Below, piece by piece: positions 25,923 through 34,555 of a stretch of 64,000 nt of DNA. Origin of the DNA: Bacteroides salyersiae WAL 10018 = DSM 18765 = JCM 12988 (GTDB lineage Bacteria > Bacteroidota > Bacteroidia > Bacteroidales > Bacteroidaceae); NCBI RefSeq assembly GCF_000381365.1, contig NZ_KB905468.1, positions 186,001 to 250,000 of the forward strand. Reading direction: 5' to 3'. The notes beneath the pieces are model-generated. The model was not told the origin of the DNA. It searched no databases and saw only the letters and a program-made list of their open reading frames with translations. The position numbers and the translations under genes were made by a program. The number at the start of each line of letters is the position of its first letter. The stretch's first letter is position 1.

Positions 25923-27344
25923 ATGAGTGAATCGAATCATGTCGGGCTGTGGAACCGCTGTCTTGAAATTATTAGAGACAATGTTCCCGATTCGACATAT
26001 AAAACTTGGTTTGTTCCCATTGTACCATTAAAATATGAGGACAAAACGTTGATTGTACAAGTACCCAGCCAGTTCTTTTACGAGTTTCTGGAAGATAAAT
26101 TTGTGGACTTGCTACGAAAAACGTTATATAAAGTCATTGGCGAGGGAACCAAGTTGATGTATAATGTAATGGTAGACCGGACTTCAATACCGAATAAAAC
26201 GGTAAATCTTGAAGCCAGTAACCGTTCTATAGCCGTACCGCAACCAAGTATTATTCGCGGTAACGGTAATAAAGCACCGAATATATTACACGCTCCGGCT
26301 CCTCAAGATTTGGATCCCCATCTGAATCCGAACTACAATTTCGAAAACTTCATCGAAGGATATAGCAATAAACTTTCAAGAAGCGTCGCTGAAGCCGTTG
26401 CCCAAAACCCGGCCGGTACAGCTTTTAACCCTTTATTCCTGCATGGTGCATCCGGAGTGGGAAAAACGCATCTTGCCAACGCCATCGGTACAAGAATCAA
26501 AGAGATATACCCCGAAAAAAGAGTGTTATACGTATCGGCCCATCTCTTTCAGGTGCAATACACAGATTCTGTACGTAACAATACGACCAATGACTTCATC
26601 AACTTCTACCAGACGATCGATGTATTAATTATTGATGATATTCAAGAATTTGCAGGCGTCACCAAGACTCAAAATACCTTCTTTCATATTTTCAATCATC
26701 TGCATCAAAACGGCAAACAATTAATTCTGACTTCAGACCGTGCTCCTGTGTTATTACAAGGAATGGAAGAGCGTCTTTTGACCCGCTTCAAATGGGGAAT
26801 GGTAGCCGAGTTGGAAAAACCGACAGTAGAATTGCGGAAGAATATTTTACGAAATAAAATCCATCGTGACGGATTGCAATTTCCACCGGAGGTTATAGAC
26901 TATATTGCGGAAAATGTCAATGAAAGCGTTCGTGACCTGGAAGGTATCGTAATCGCTATTATGGCACGTTCTACAATCTTCAATAAGGAGATAGATCTCG
27001 ACTTGGCGCAACATATCGTTCGCGGTGTTGTCCGTAATGAGACCAAAAGTATCAGTATTGACGACATTATCAATACTGTTTGCAAACATTTTGGCCTTGA
27101 GACCAACGCCATTCATACCAAATCAAGAAAAAGAGAAGTGGTACAAGCACGTCAAGTAGCGATGTATTTGGCAAAGACATACACAGATTTCTCTACTTCG
27201 AAAATTGGGAAATTTATTGGAAACAAAGATCATGCCACCGTACTCCACGCATGCAAAACCGTAAAAGGGCAATGCGAAGTCGATAAGGGATTCCGTGCCG
27301 ATCTGGAAACTATAGAATCTTCACTGAAAAAGAAAAACAGTTAA
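25923..27344 (+). CDS. dnaA: Chromosomal replication initiator DnaA
   Basis: 473 residues. Domain I (about 1-85, LWNRCLEIIRDNVPDSTYKTW) binds partner proteins, and a Pro/Asn-rich linker follows. AAA+ domain III has Walker A GASGVGKTHLANAI, Walker B VLIIDDIQEFAG and sensor II. Domain IV ends with the DnaA-box-reading signature KDHATVLHACKTVKGQ. It opens oriC and recruits helicase. It is not flanked by dnaN/recF as in many bacteria but by amidase-MCE and a nitroreductase, so the origin need not be here. Confidence 0.97.
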   Translation: MSESNHVGLWNRCLEIIRDNVPDSTYKTWFVPIVPLKYEDKTLIVQVPSQFFYEFLEDKFVDLLRKTLYKVIGEGTKLMYNVMVDRTSIPNKTVNLEASNRSIAVPQPSIIRGNGNKAPNILHAPAPQDLDPHLNPNYNFENFIEGYSNKLSRSVAEAVAQNPAGTAFNPLFLHGASGVGKTHLANAIGTRIKEIYPEKRVLYVSAHLFQVQYTDSVRNNTTNDFINFYQTIDVLIIDDIQEFAGVTKTQNTFFHIFNHLHQNGKQLILTSDRAPVLLQGMEERLLTRFKWGMVAELEKPTVELRKNILRNKIHRDGLQFPPEVIDYIAENVNESVRDLEGIVIAIMARSTIFNKEIDLDLAQHIVRGVVRNETKSISIDDIINTVCKHFGLETNAIHTKSRKREVVQARQVAMYLAKTYTDFSTSKIGKFIGNKDHATVLHACKTVKGQCEVDKGFRADLETIESSLKKKNS

Positions 27345-27345
27345 T

Positions 27346-27384
27346 AAAAAAGAGAGACTATGAAAGTTCCAGTCTCTCTTTTTT
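27346..27384. terminator. Bidirectional terminator between dnaA and the nitroreductase gene
   Basis: Perfect 14-bp arms (27346-27359 and 27371-27384) with an 11-nt loop; A and T runs on both sides serve both convergent genes. Confidence 0.85.
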
Positions 27385-27395
27385 CATATGATAAA

Positions 27396-28136
27396 TCACA
27401 TAAATCCTTGCTGATGCAACACTTTCAATAAATTATCAGACATGAACTCGTTATCTTTCTTCGTATAACGAACATCTGTGAATACTTGCGCCAATGTTTC
27501 CTTCCGGTTTTCTTTCACAAACTGCTCATTTTCCGGCAATGATTCTTTATAAGCATACAGTTTATCAATATCGGCTTTGGAATAATCATGATAATACTCT
27601 TCGTGAACAGTCGCCTCTAACGGCAAACGGTCTACCTGGGCAGGAATACCATCCGGGTAACCTACCGTTACCGTAGTGATAGGAAAAACAAGTTCAGGAA
27701 GTTGCAAAGCATCAATAACCATTTGAGGATTGTAAGTGGTAGTCCCCAAATAACAAATTCCCAAACCTGCTTCCTCCGCCAATGTACAGAAAGTCTGTGC
27801 AACCAACAATGTATCCATTGCCGCATTCATAAACGACATCAAATTATTGTACCCGGGCACTGCGTTACGCTGTTCACACCATTTACTAAAACGACGAAAA
27901 TCTGCACAAAATGTAAGTACAACAGGAGCCCCCTTAACCATGGGTTGATTAAAATGTGCCGGTGAAAGTTTTTCCTTCATTTCAGCATTACGCGTGATAA
28001 CGACACTGTACAACTGCATTCCTCCCATAGTAGAAGCACGAGAAGAAGTTTCAAGCAAATCATTTAACAAATCAGATGGAATATCTTTTTGTAAATACTT
28101 TCTAATTGTTCTTCTGTTCTTAACGGTATCAATCAT
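27396..28136 (-). CDS. Nitroreductase-family FMN oxidoreductase
   Basis: 246 residues. The N-terminus has the FMN-phosphate motif NRRTIRKYL, then SSRASTMGGMQLYSVVITR. EEAGLGICYLGTTTYNPQMV lies near the middle, and the C-terminal region has LPENEQFVKENRKETLAQVF. The overall layout is closest to NfsA-like NADPH flavin/nitro reductases, which reduce quinones and nitro compounds and can activate metronidazole-type drugs in Bacteroides. A TATCTTTG box lies at 28157-28150. Confidence 0.83.
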   Translation of the reverse strand: MIDTVKNRRTIRKYLQKDIPSDLLNDLLETSSRASTMGGMQLYSVVITRNAEMKEKLSPAHFNQPMVKGAPVVLTFCADFRRFSKWCEQRNAVPGYNNLMSFMNAAMDTLLVAQTFCTLAEEAGLGICYLGTTTYNPQMVIDALQLPELVFPITTVTVGYPDGIPAQVDRLPLEATVHEEYYHDYSKADIDKLYAYKESLPENEQFVKENRKETLAQVFTDVRYTKKDNEFMSDNLLKVLHQQGFM

Positions 28137-28149
28137 ATCTTTTTTCCTG

Positions 28150-28157
28150 CAAAGATA
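28150..28157 (-). promoter_or_regulatory. -7 box of the nitroreductase gene
   Basis: Minus-strand TATCTTTG, 13 bp before the start codon. Confidence 0.5.
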
Positions 28158-28315
28158 ACAAAAAGAATATTCAATTCATTATTTCTATAAATAGATTAAT
28201 TTTCTTTTTAGAAAACTTCAAGCGGCAGACAAAATCATCATTGTACTGTTTTTCAATAACTTACTATTTTAAAACGGGAAACTTATAATCTATATATAAA
28301 TTATCTCATTTTTAT

Positions 28316-28346
28316 TTTGATATACCAAAAAACATTCATAGCTTTG
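28316..28346 (+). promoter_or_regulatory. Consensus promoter of nrdJ
   Basis: TTTG (28316-28319), exactly 19 bp, TAGCTTTG (28339-28346). The predicted leader is about 72 nt. Confidence 0.75.
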
Positions 28347-28362
28347 CAAGCACGTTTGTTAA

Positions 28363-28394
28363 TGATAAGTAAGCTTCTACACATTTACTTATTA
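28363..28394 (+). promoter_or_regulatory. Hairpin in the nrdJ leader
   Basis: TGATAAGTAA (28363-28372) pairs with TTACTTATTA (28385-28394), 12-nt loop, one G-U pair. No U-run follows, so it is not a plain terminator. The leader is too short for a cobalamin riboswitch. Confidence 0.45.
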
Positions 28395-28422
28395 AATAAA
28401 GAAATCTAAGACACATACTAAC

Positions 28423-30960
28423 GTGAAAGAACAAATTTATTCTTATGAAGAAGCCTTTGAAGAATCTTTACGATATTTTCAAGGTGATGAACTTGCTGCC
28501 AGGGTTTGGGTAAACAAATACGCAGTTAAGGACTCTTTCGGAAATATTTACGAGAAATCTCCGGAAGATATGCATTGGAGAATTGCAAACGAAGTGGCAC
28601 GTATCGAAGCCAAGTACGCTAACGGCCTTAGTGCGGAAGAATTATTCAAACTGCTCGATCATTTTAAATACATTGTTCCACAAGGTAGCCCGATGACCGG
28701 TATCGGTAATGACTATCAGGTAGCTTCATTATCCAACTGTTTTGTAATCGGTGTAGACGGATCGGCCGACTCTTACGGTGCTATTATCAAAATTGACGAG
28801 GAGCAGGTACAATTAATGAAAAGACGCGGTGGTGTGGGTCATGATCTTTCACATATCCGCCCTAAGGGATCGCCTGTCAAAAACTCCGCATTGACTTCTA
28901 CCGGTTTGGTTCCTTTTATGGAACGCTACTCCAACTCTACACGAGAAGTTGCACAAGACGGACGTCGGGGAGCATTAATGTTAAGCGTATCTATCAAACA
29001 CCCAGACTCTGAGGCATTCATCGACGCCAAGATGACGGAAGGAAAAGTAACCGGAGCCAATGTTTCCGTAAAACTGGACGATGCTTTCATGCAAGCTGCC
29101 ATAGACAATCAGTCTTATGTACAACAATATCCGATTGAATCCGCTAATCCGACAACAACAAAAGAAATTGACGCTTCCGTTCTGTGGAAAAAGATTGTGC
29201 ACAATGCATGGAAATCAGCAGAACCGGGTGTACTGTTCTGGGATACGATCATTCGTGAATCCGTCCCTGACTGTTATGCAGATCTCGGCTATAAAACCGT
29301 TTCTACCAACCCATGTGGAGAAATTCCTTTATGTCCCTACGACTCATGCCGTCTGTTGGCCATCAATTTATACTCATACGTAGTAAATCCGTTCAAGCCG
29401 GATGCTTATTTTGATTTCGATCTCTTCAAAAAACATATAGCATTGGCACAACGTATCATGGACGATATCATCGACCTGGAACTGGAGAAGATAGAACGGA
29501 TCATGCAAAAGATAAATGAAGATCCGGAAAATGAAGAGGTAAAACGTACCGAACGTGTGTTATGGGAAAAAATATATAAGAAAAGCGGTCAGGGAAGACG
29601 TACAGGTGTAGGTATCACCGCCGAAGGTGATATGCTTGCCGCATTGGGACTGCGATACGGAACAGAGGAAGCTACCGAGTTTTCCGAACAAGTCCATAAA
29701 ACAGTGGCTCTTTGTGCCTACCGTTCCTCTGTAGAGATGGCAAAAGAACGTGGCGCTTTCGAAATATACGATACGGAACGTGAAAAAGAAAATCCATTCA
29801 TCAATCGCCTGCGCGAAGCAGATCCGGAACTTTACGAAGAGATGAAAAAATACGGCCGCCGCAATATAGCTTGCCTTACCATTGCCCCGACCGGAACAAC
29901 CAGTTTGATGACACAAACCACCTCAGGTATCGAGCCTGTTTTCTTACCGGTATATAAACGCCGCAGAAAAGTAAATCCGAACGACACAAATGTACATGTG
30001 GACTTCGTGGATGAAACAGGAGACGCTTTCGAGGAATACATCGTATTCCACCATAAATTTGTCACTTGGATGGAAGCCAACGGCTACGATCCGTCCAAAC
30101 GGTACACACAGGAAGAGATCGATGATTTGGTTGCCCAATCACCCTATAATAAAGCAACGTCCAACGATGTTGACTGGCTAATGAAAGTAAAAATGCAAGG
30201 ACGCATCCAAAAATGGGTGGATCATTCAATCAGTGTTACGATCAACTTGCCTAATGACGTGGATGAAGACCTTGTAAACCGTTTATATGTAGAAGCATGG
30301 AAATCCGGATGTAAAGGTTGTACGGTCTATCGTGACGGCTCACGTTCGGGAGTATTGATTTCAACCAAATCGGATAAGAAAGAAGAACTACCTCCATGTA
30401 AACCGCCTACGATTGTAGAAACCCGTCCGACGGTACTTGAAGCAGACGTCGTTCGTTTTCAAAACAATAAGGAAAAATGGGTAGCCTTGGTCGGTCTACT
30501 CGACGGACATCCTTACGAGATATTTACCGGTTTGCAAGACGACGACGAAGGGATATTCATCCCGAAAAGCGTAGTAAGCGGACGTATCATCAAAAATGTA
30601 GATGAAAATGGAAACAAGCGCTACGACTTCCAGTTTGAGAACAAACGCGGATATAAAATGACTATCGAAGGCTTGTCCGAAAAGTTCAATAAAGAATACT
30701 GGAATTATGCAAAACTAATTTCAGGAGTACTTCGTTACAGAATGCCTATCGAACAAGTTATCAAACTGGTAAGTTCATTACAGTTAGACAGTGAAAATAT
30801 CAATACCTGGAAAAATGGTGTAGAACGTGCGTTGAAAAAATATATCCAGGACGGTACGGAAGCTAAAGGTAAGAAATGCCCGAACTGTGGAAACGAAACT
30901 CTCGTCTATCAGGAGGGATGCCTTATTTGTACGACGTGTGGGGCATCGCGCTGTGGATAA
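28423..30960 (+). CDS. nrdJ: Adenosylcobalamin-dependent (class II) ribonucleotide reductase
   Basis: 845 residues, starting at a GTG. Reduces ribonucleotides to deoxyribonucleotides using B12. The substrate-site cysteine is in SNCFVIGV (Cys106), and the finger-loop signature STNPCGEIPLCPYDSC supplies Asn296, Cys298 and Glu300. LTIAPTGTTSLMTQTTSGIEPVF is the second catalytic block, and CKGCTVYRDGSR closes the barrel. A TSCPD-like C-terminal domain (about 680-800) is followed by a zinc-ribbon CPNCGNE...CLICTTCGASRCG with the redox cysteines. Class II enzymes work with or without oxygen. A consensus promoter and leader hairpin lie upstream. Confidence 0.95.
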   Translation: MKEQIYSYEEAFEESLRYFQGDELAARVWVNKYAVKDSFGNIYEKSPEDMHWRIANEVARIEAKYANGLSAEELFKLLDHFKYIVPQGSPMTGIGNDYQVASLSNCFVIGVDGSADSYGAIIKIDEEQVQLMKRRGGVGHDLSHIRPKGSPVKNSALTSTGLVPFMERYSNSTREVAQDGRRGALMLSVSIKHPDSEAFIDAKMTEGKVTGANVSVKLDDAFMQAAIDNQSYVQQYPIESANPTTTKEIDASVLWKKIVHNAWKSAEPGVLFWDTIIRESVPDCYADLGYKTVSTNPCGEIPLCPYDSCRLLAINLYSYVVNPFKPDAYFDFDLFKKHIALAQRIMDDIIDLELEKIERIMQKINEDPENEEVKRTERVLWEKIYKKSGQGRRTGVGITAEGDMLAALGLRYGTEEATEFSEQVHKTVALCAYRSSVEMAKERGAFEIYDTEREKENPFINRLREADPELYEEMKKYGRRNIACLTIAPTGTTSLMTQTTSGIEPVFLPVYKRRRKVNPNDTNVHVDFVDETGDAFEEYIVFHHKFVTWMEANGYDPSKRYTQEEIDDLVAQSPYNKATSNDVDWLMKVKMQGRIQKWVDHSISVTINLPNDVDEDLVNRLYVEAWKSGCKGCTVYRDGSRSGVLISTKSDKKEELPPCKPPTIVETRPTVLEADVVRFQNNKEKWVALVGLLDGHPYEIFTGLQDDDEGIFIPKSVVSGRIIKNVDENGNKRYDFQFENKRGYKMTIEGLSEKFNKEYWNYAKLISGVLRYRMPIEQVIKLVSSLQLDSENINTWKNGVERALKKYIQDGTEAKGKKCPNCGNETLVYQEGCLICTTCGASRCG

Positions 30961-30966
30961 ACTATT

Positions 30967-31137
30967 CTTTCTTTTGCCTTGATGCAAAAGAAAGAACCAA
31001 AGAAAAAATCAAGGCTGCATTTATGTAGCTACTGCACTCCGGCAAAAAGCTAAAAGGGCTCGAACTCGCTTCGCTCAAACAATCGCCCTTTCTACGCTTT
31101 TTACCGGAGTTCCGTTTTACGCTACATAAATGAGGCC
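30967..31137 (+). repeat. Structured intergenic repeat, copy 1
   Basis: Block A (30967-31012) carries a CTTTTGC/GCAAAAG inversion. It is followed by nested stems: 31013-31029 with 31121-31137 (15 of 17 paired), 31036-31050 with 31096-31110 (14 of 15), and 31053-31059 with 31085-31091 (7 of 7). The 25-nt apical loop (31060-31084) contains CGAACTCGCTTCGCTCAAAC. A second copy faces it at 31426-31601. Confidence 0.75.
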
Positions 31138-31425
31138 GGGGAACCATTCGGCGTGGAAATGAAAAATAATGACATAAGCACAGGAATATAATAAGAATAA
31201 ACTTTTATCATATAAAAACAATCGAAAACGAAAAGGGCAAAGTCCTTTCATTAAATATAACAAAGGAAAAACTTGATATAAAAGAGCATAGATAAGTCAT
31301 ACTAAAGAATCATATAGGAAAAGTATATATGGGAATCATATATAAGAATCATACAAAAAACAAATATGCACAACATACAATCGAAAAAACGAGCAAATGC
31401 CTCACTGCTCTACGGTAACCGCAGC

Positions 31426-31601
31426 GGCCTCATTTTTTCTCCGTCAAGCGAACGCCCGCAGTGTAGCGTAAAAAGGGGCGATTGTCTGAGCAAAGCGAGT
31501 TCGAGCCCCTTTAGCGAAACGAAGGAAGAGAGTAGGAGAAAAAATGCAGCCTTGATTTTTTCTTTTGGTATCTTTTCTTTTGTATCAAGACAAAAGAAAA
31601 G
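31426..31601 (-). repeat. Structured intergenic repeat, copy 2 (opposite orientation)
   Basis: It reads on the minus strand with the same order: block A (31601-31552), outer stem 31535-31551 with 31426-31442 (15 of 17 paired), inner stem 31505-31512 with 31472-31479 (8 of 8), and a 25-nt loop identical to copy 1 at 23 positions. The outer stem differs from copy 1 at five base pairs, and each change is compensated. The middle stem of copy 1 is not well kept. Confidence 0.75.
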
Positions 31602-31728
31602 TACACCTCAACACAAACGTTTGCATAACATTTTAAATTACTTCCAATAATCCCAATACATAATATATAAAAAGAATGTCTTATACTTGCATTATCAATC
31701 AATCGTCTATAATCAAAATCTAATATAT

Positions 31729-34431
31729 ATGACAGTATCGTTTAATATTGAATACCGTACCAACTGGGGAGAAGAAGTAAGGATTACAGGTTCTGCCCCC
31801 GAATTGGGAAATAATCAGCCCGAACATTCCATTCCTCTCCATACCGTAGATGGGATTCATTGGACAGTAGAAACTGAAATACAGATTTCCGAAAGAGGAA
31901 TAGTAGACTATAGCTATCTCATCTGGCAAGACGGAAAAGCAGTTCGTCGTGAATGGGACAGCTTTCCCCGTCGTCTTTATCTTATAGGAGACAGCAAAAA
32001 GAGATACCTCATAAATGACAGTTGGAAAAATCTTCCTGAACAGCAATATTTTTATAGCTCGGCTTTCACCGAATCACTTTTGGCGCACCGAAACAGAATG
32101 GAAATACCCAAAAGTTATAAAAAGGGGCTGATGATAAAAGCATATGCTCCACGTGTCAACGAAGATTATTGCCTGGCTATTTGTGGTAATCAAAAGATAT
32201 TGGGGGACTGGAATCCGGATAAAGCGTTATTGATGAGCGATATCAATTTTCCGGAATGGCAAACAGAACTGGATGCCGGTAAACTGAGTTTCCCTATCGA
32301 GTACAAATTCGTACTCTACAACAAAAAAGAAAAACATGTCGAAGTATGGGAAAACAATCCCAACCGTTATATGGCAAAGCCGGAACTAAAAGCCAACGAG
32401 ACACTTGTCATTTCCGACCGTTATGCATACTTTGATATTCCTGCCTGGAAAGGTGCAGGAGTAGCCGTTCCTATTTTCTCACTGAAATCAGAAAAGAGCT
32501 TCGGCGTAGGCGACTTTGGCGACCTGAAACGTATGATCGACTGGGCGGTCAGCACCGACCAGAAAGTAGTACAGATACTACCGATCAACGATACTACCAT
32601 GACGCATACATGGACAGATTCTTATCCATACAACAGTATCTCCATCTATGCATTTCATCCGATGTACGCCGATCTCAAAAGAATGGGTACGTTAAAGAAC
32701 AAAGAAGCAGCCTCGGCTTTCAACAAAAAACAAAAAGAGCTGAATACACTTCCTACCATCGACTATGAGGCGGTAAATCGGACAAAATGGGAGTATTTCC
32801 GCCTTATCTTCCTCCAGGAAGGTGAAAAAGTATTAGCATCCAAAGCTTTCAAAACTTTCTTCGATGCCAATAAGGAATGGCTACAACCCTATGCTGTTTT
32901 CAGCTATTTACGTGACGCATTCCAAACGCCTAATTTCCGTGAATGGCCGCGCCATGCCACGTACAATGCAGATGAAATAGAAAAGATGTGCCAACCGGAT
33001 TCAGTAGATTATCCATTCATCTCTATCTATTTCTATATCCAATTTAATCTTCATCTTCAACTGCTGGAAGCAACCACTTATGCCCGCGAAAACGGTGTAG
33101 TACTTAAAGGGGATATTCCTATCGGAATCAGTCGCAACAGTGTAGAAGCTTGGACAGAGCCTTATTATTTCAACCTCAACGGTCAGGCCGGTGCACCGCC
33201 CGATGACTTCTCTGTAAACGGACAAAATTGGGGATTTCCTACTTATAATTGGGAAGTGATGGAACAAGACGGTTATAGCTGGTGGATGAAGCGTTTCAAA
33301 AAAATGTCCGAATACTTCGACGCTTACCGTATCGACCATATACTCGGATTCTTCCGCATCTGGGAAATACCCATGCATGCAGTTCATGGATTGTTAGGCC
33401 AGTTTGTGCCCTCATTGCCCATGAGCCGCGAAGAGATAGAAAGTTACGGATTGCCTTTCCGTGAAGAGTTTTTAAAACCTTATATCCATGAATATTTCCT
33501 GGGGCAATTATTCGGTCCACATACCGATTATGTTAAACAGACCTTTATCGAGCCTACCGAAACGTGGGAGGTGTACCGCATGCGTCCCGAATTCGATACC
33601 CAACGTAAAGTAGAAGCTTTCTTCACCGGAAAAACCGATGATGACAGCATCTGGATTCGTGACGGACTCTATGCACTTATCAGTGACGTATTGTTTGTAC
33701 CGGACCGACAAGAAGCCCATAAATATCATCCGCGTATCGGTGTACAGCACGACTTCATCTATCGCTCCTTGAACGATTGGGAAAAAGCCGCTTTCAACCG
33801 TTTGTACGATCAATATTACTACCATCGTCACAATCAATTCTGGCAACAACAAGCCATGAAGAAGTTGCCTCAATTGACACAGTCCACCCGCATGCTGGTA
33901 TGTGGTGAAGATCTTGGTATGATTCCTGATTGCGTAGCCTGGGTGATGAACGATTTACGTATCCTCAGCTTGGAGATACAACGCATGCCTAAAAATCCGG
34001 CTTATGAATTCGGACATCTGGATGAGTATCCGTATCGTTCGGTCTGTACCATTTCCACACATGACATGTCGACGCTCCGCGGATGGTGGGAAGAGGACTA
34101 TCAGCAGACACAAAGGTATTATAATACGATGCTCGGACATTACGGTTCCGCTCCATCGACAGCCACTCCGGAATTGTGCGAAGAGGTAGTACGCAAACAT
34201 CTGTATAGCAACTCTATCCTTTGCATCCTCTCGTTGCAAGACTGGTTGTCGATAGACGGTAGATGGCGCAATCCGAATGTACAAGAAGAACGTATCAACG
34301 TACCTGCCAACCCGCGCCATTATTGGCGTTACCGCATGCATCTGACATTAGAACAACTGATGAAAGCAGAAAGTCTGAATGAAAAAATAAAAGAGCTCGT
34401 GAAACAGACCGGAAGAAAACCGGAAAAATAA
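31729..34431 (+). CDS. malQ: 4-alpha-glucanotransferase (amylomaltase, GH77) with N-terminal starch-binding domains
   Basis: 900 residues, no signal peptide, cytosolic. Two CBM20-like domains come first (about 1-110, VSFNIEYRTNWGEEVRITGS; about 130-235, MIKAYAPRVNEDYCLAICG, ending DYW-like WNPD and EYKFVLYN). The GH77 barrel follows: GVAVPIFSLKSEKSFGVGDF, YFDAYRIDHILGFFRIWEIP (the nucleophile Asp in RIDH), LVCGEDLGMIPD (acid Glu) and ISTHDMSTLRGW. It transfers glucan chains between maltodextrins, serving glycogen and maltose metabolism. The double-CBM20 form is the DPE2-like type seen in Bacteroidetes. The start at 31729 gives MTVSFNIEY; the longer frame from 31687 lacks support. Confidence 0.93.
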   Translation: MTVSFNIEYRTNWGEEVRITGSAPELGNNQPEHSIPLHTVDGIHWTVETEIQISERGIVDYSYLIWQDGKAVRREWDSFPRRLYLIGDSKKRYLINDSWKNLPEQQYFYSSAFTESLLAHRNRMEIPKSYKKGLMIKAYAPRVNEDYCLAICGNQKILGDWNPDKALLMSDINFPEWQTELDAGKLSFPIEYKFVLYNKKEKHVEVWENNPNRYMAKPELKANETLVISDRYAYFDIPAWKGAGVAVPIFSLKSEKSFGVGDFGDLKRMIDWAVSTDQKVVQILPINDTTMTHTWTDSYPYNSISIYAFHPMYADLKRMGTLKNKEAASAFNKKQKELNTLPTIDYEAVNRTKWEYFRLIFLQEGEKVLASKAFKTFFDANKEWLQPYAVFSYLRDAFQTPNFREWPRHATYNADEIEKMCQPDSVDYPFISIYFYIQFNLHLQLLEATTYARENGVVLKGDIPIGISRNSVEAWTEPYYFNLNGQAGAPPDDFSVNGQNWGFPTYNWEVMEQDGYSWWMKRFKKMSEYFDAYRIDHILGFFRIWEIPMHAVHGLLGQFVPSLPMSREEIESYGLPFREEFLKPYIHEYFLGQLFGPHTDYVKQTFIEPTETWEVYRMRPEFDTQRKVEAFFTGKTDDDSIWIRDGLYALISDVLFVPDRQEAHKYHPRIGVQHDFIYRSLNDWEKAAFNRLYDQYYYHRHNQFWQQQAMKKLPQLTQSTRMLVCGEDLGMIPDCVAWVMNDLRILSLEIQRMPKNPAYEFGHLDEYPYRSVCTISTHDMSTLRGWWEEDYQQTQRYYNTMLGHYGSAPSTATPELCEEVVRKHLYSNSILCILSLQDWLSIDGRWRNPNVQEERINVPANPRHYWRYRMHLTLEQLMKAESLNEKIKELVKQTGRKPEK

Positions 34432-34467
34432 CAGTCCGTTCAACAACAAGTTCATTCTAAAATCATC

Positions 34468-34514
34468 AATACGCCTTCTCTCGATAAATCAATCCGGAGG
34501 AGGCGTTGTTTTTT
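34468..34514 (+). terminator. malQ terminator overlapping the next promoter
   Basis: The ACGCCTTCTC arm (34471-34480) pairs with GAGGAGGCGT (34497-34506), one G-U pair, followed by TTTTTT (34509-34514). The 3' arm contains the -33 element of the acyltransferase gene. Confidence 0.7.
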
Positions 34515-34535
34515 AATAGATATCCTGTATCTTTG
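34505..34535 (+). promoter_or_regulatory. Promoter of the acyltransferase gene
   Basis: GTTG (34505-34508), 19-bp spacer, TATCTTTG (34528-34535); 21 bp before the ATG at 34556. It is embedded in the malQ terminator. Confidence 0.6.
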
Positions 34536-34555
34536 TGTACTTTAAAAAGCAGATA

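Larger units (their letters stand above)
30961..31728. other. 768-bp gene-free region holding a facing pair of structured repeats
   Basis: Two related repeat elements in opposite orientation (30967-31137 and 31426-31601) enclose about 288 bp of AT-rich sequence. The enclosed part has no convincing ORF but has several AGAATCATATA-like repeats (31304-31355). Small ORFs here overlap the repeats and are not credible genes. Confidence 0.6.

Noticed and set aside
28316..28422. Cobalamin riboswitch ahead of nrdJ
   Set aside because: The leader is about 72 nt, too short, and no B12-box pattern is visible; only a simple hairpin is present.
30952..30960. TGTGGATAA, an exact DnaA-box match
   Set aside because: A single copy, inside the end of nrdJ; no cluster of boxes, AT-rich unwinding region or adjacent dnaN was seen. 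The same holds for TTATCCACA at 60541-60549. Not called an origin.
31366..31650. 94-codon ORF in the repeat region
   Set aside because: It lies inside the structured repeats at 31426-31601, and its content follows from the repeat sequence.
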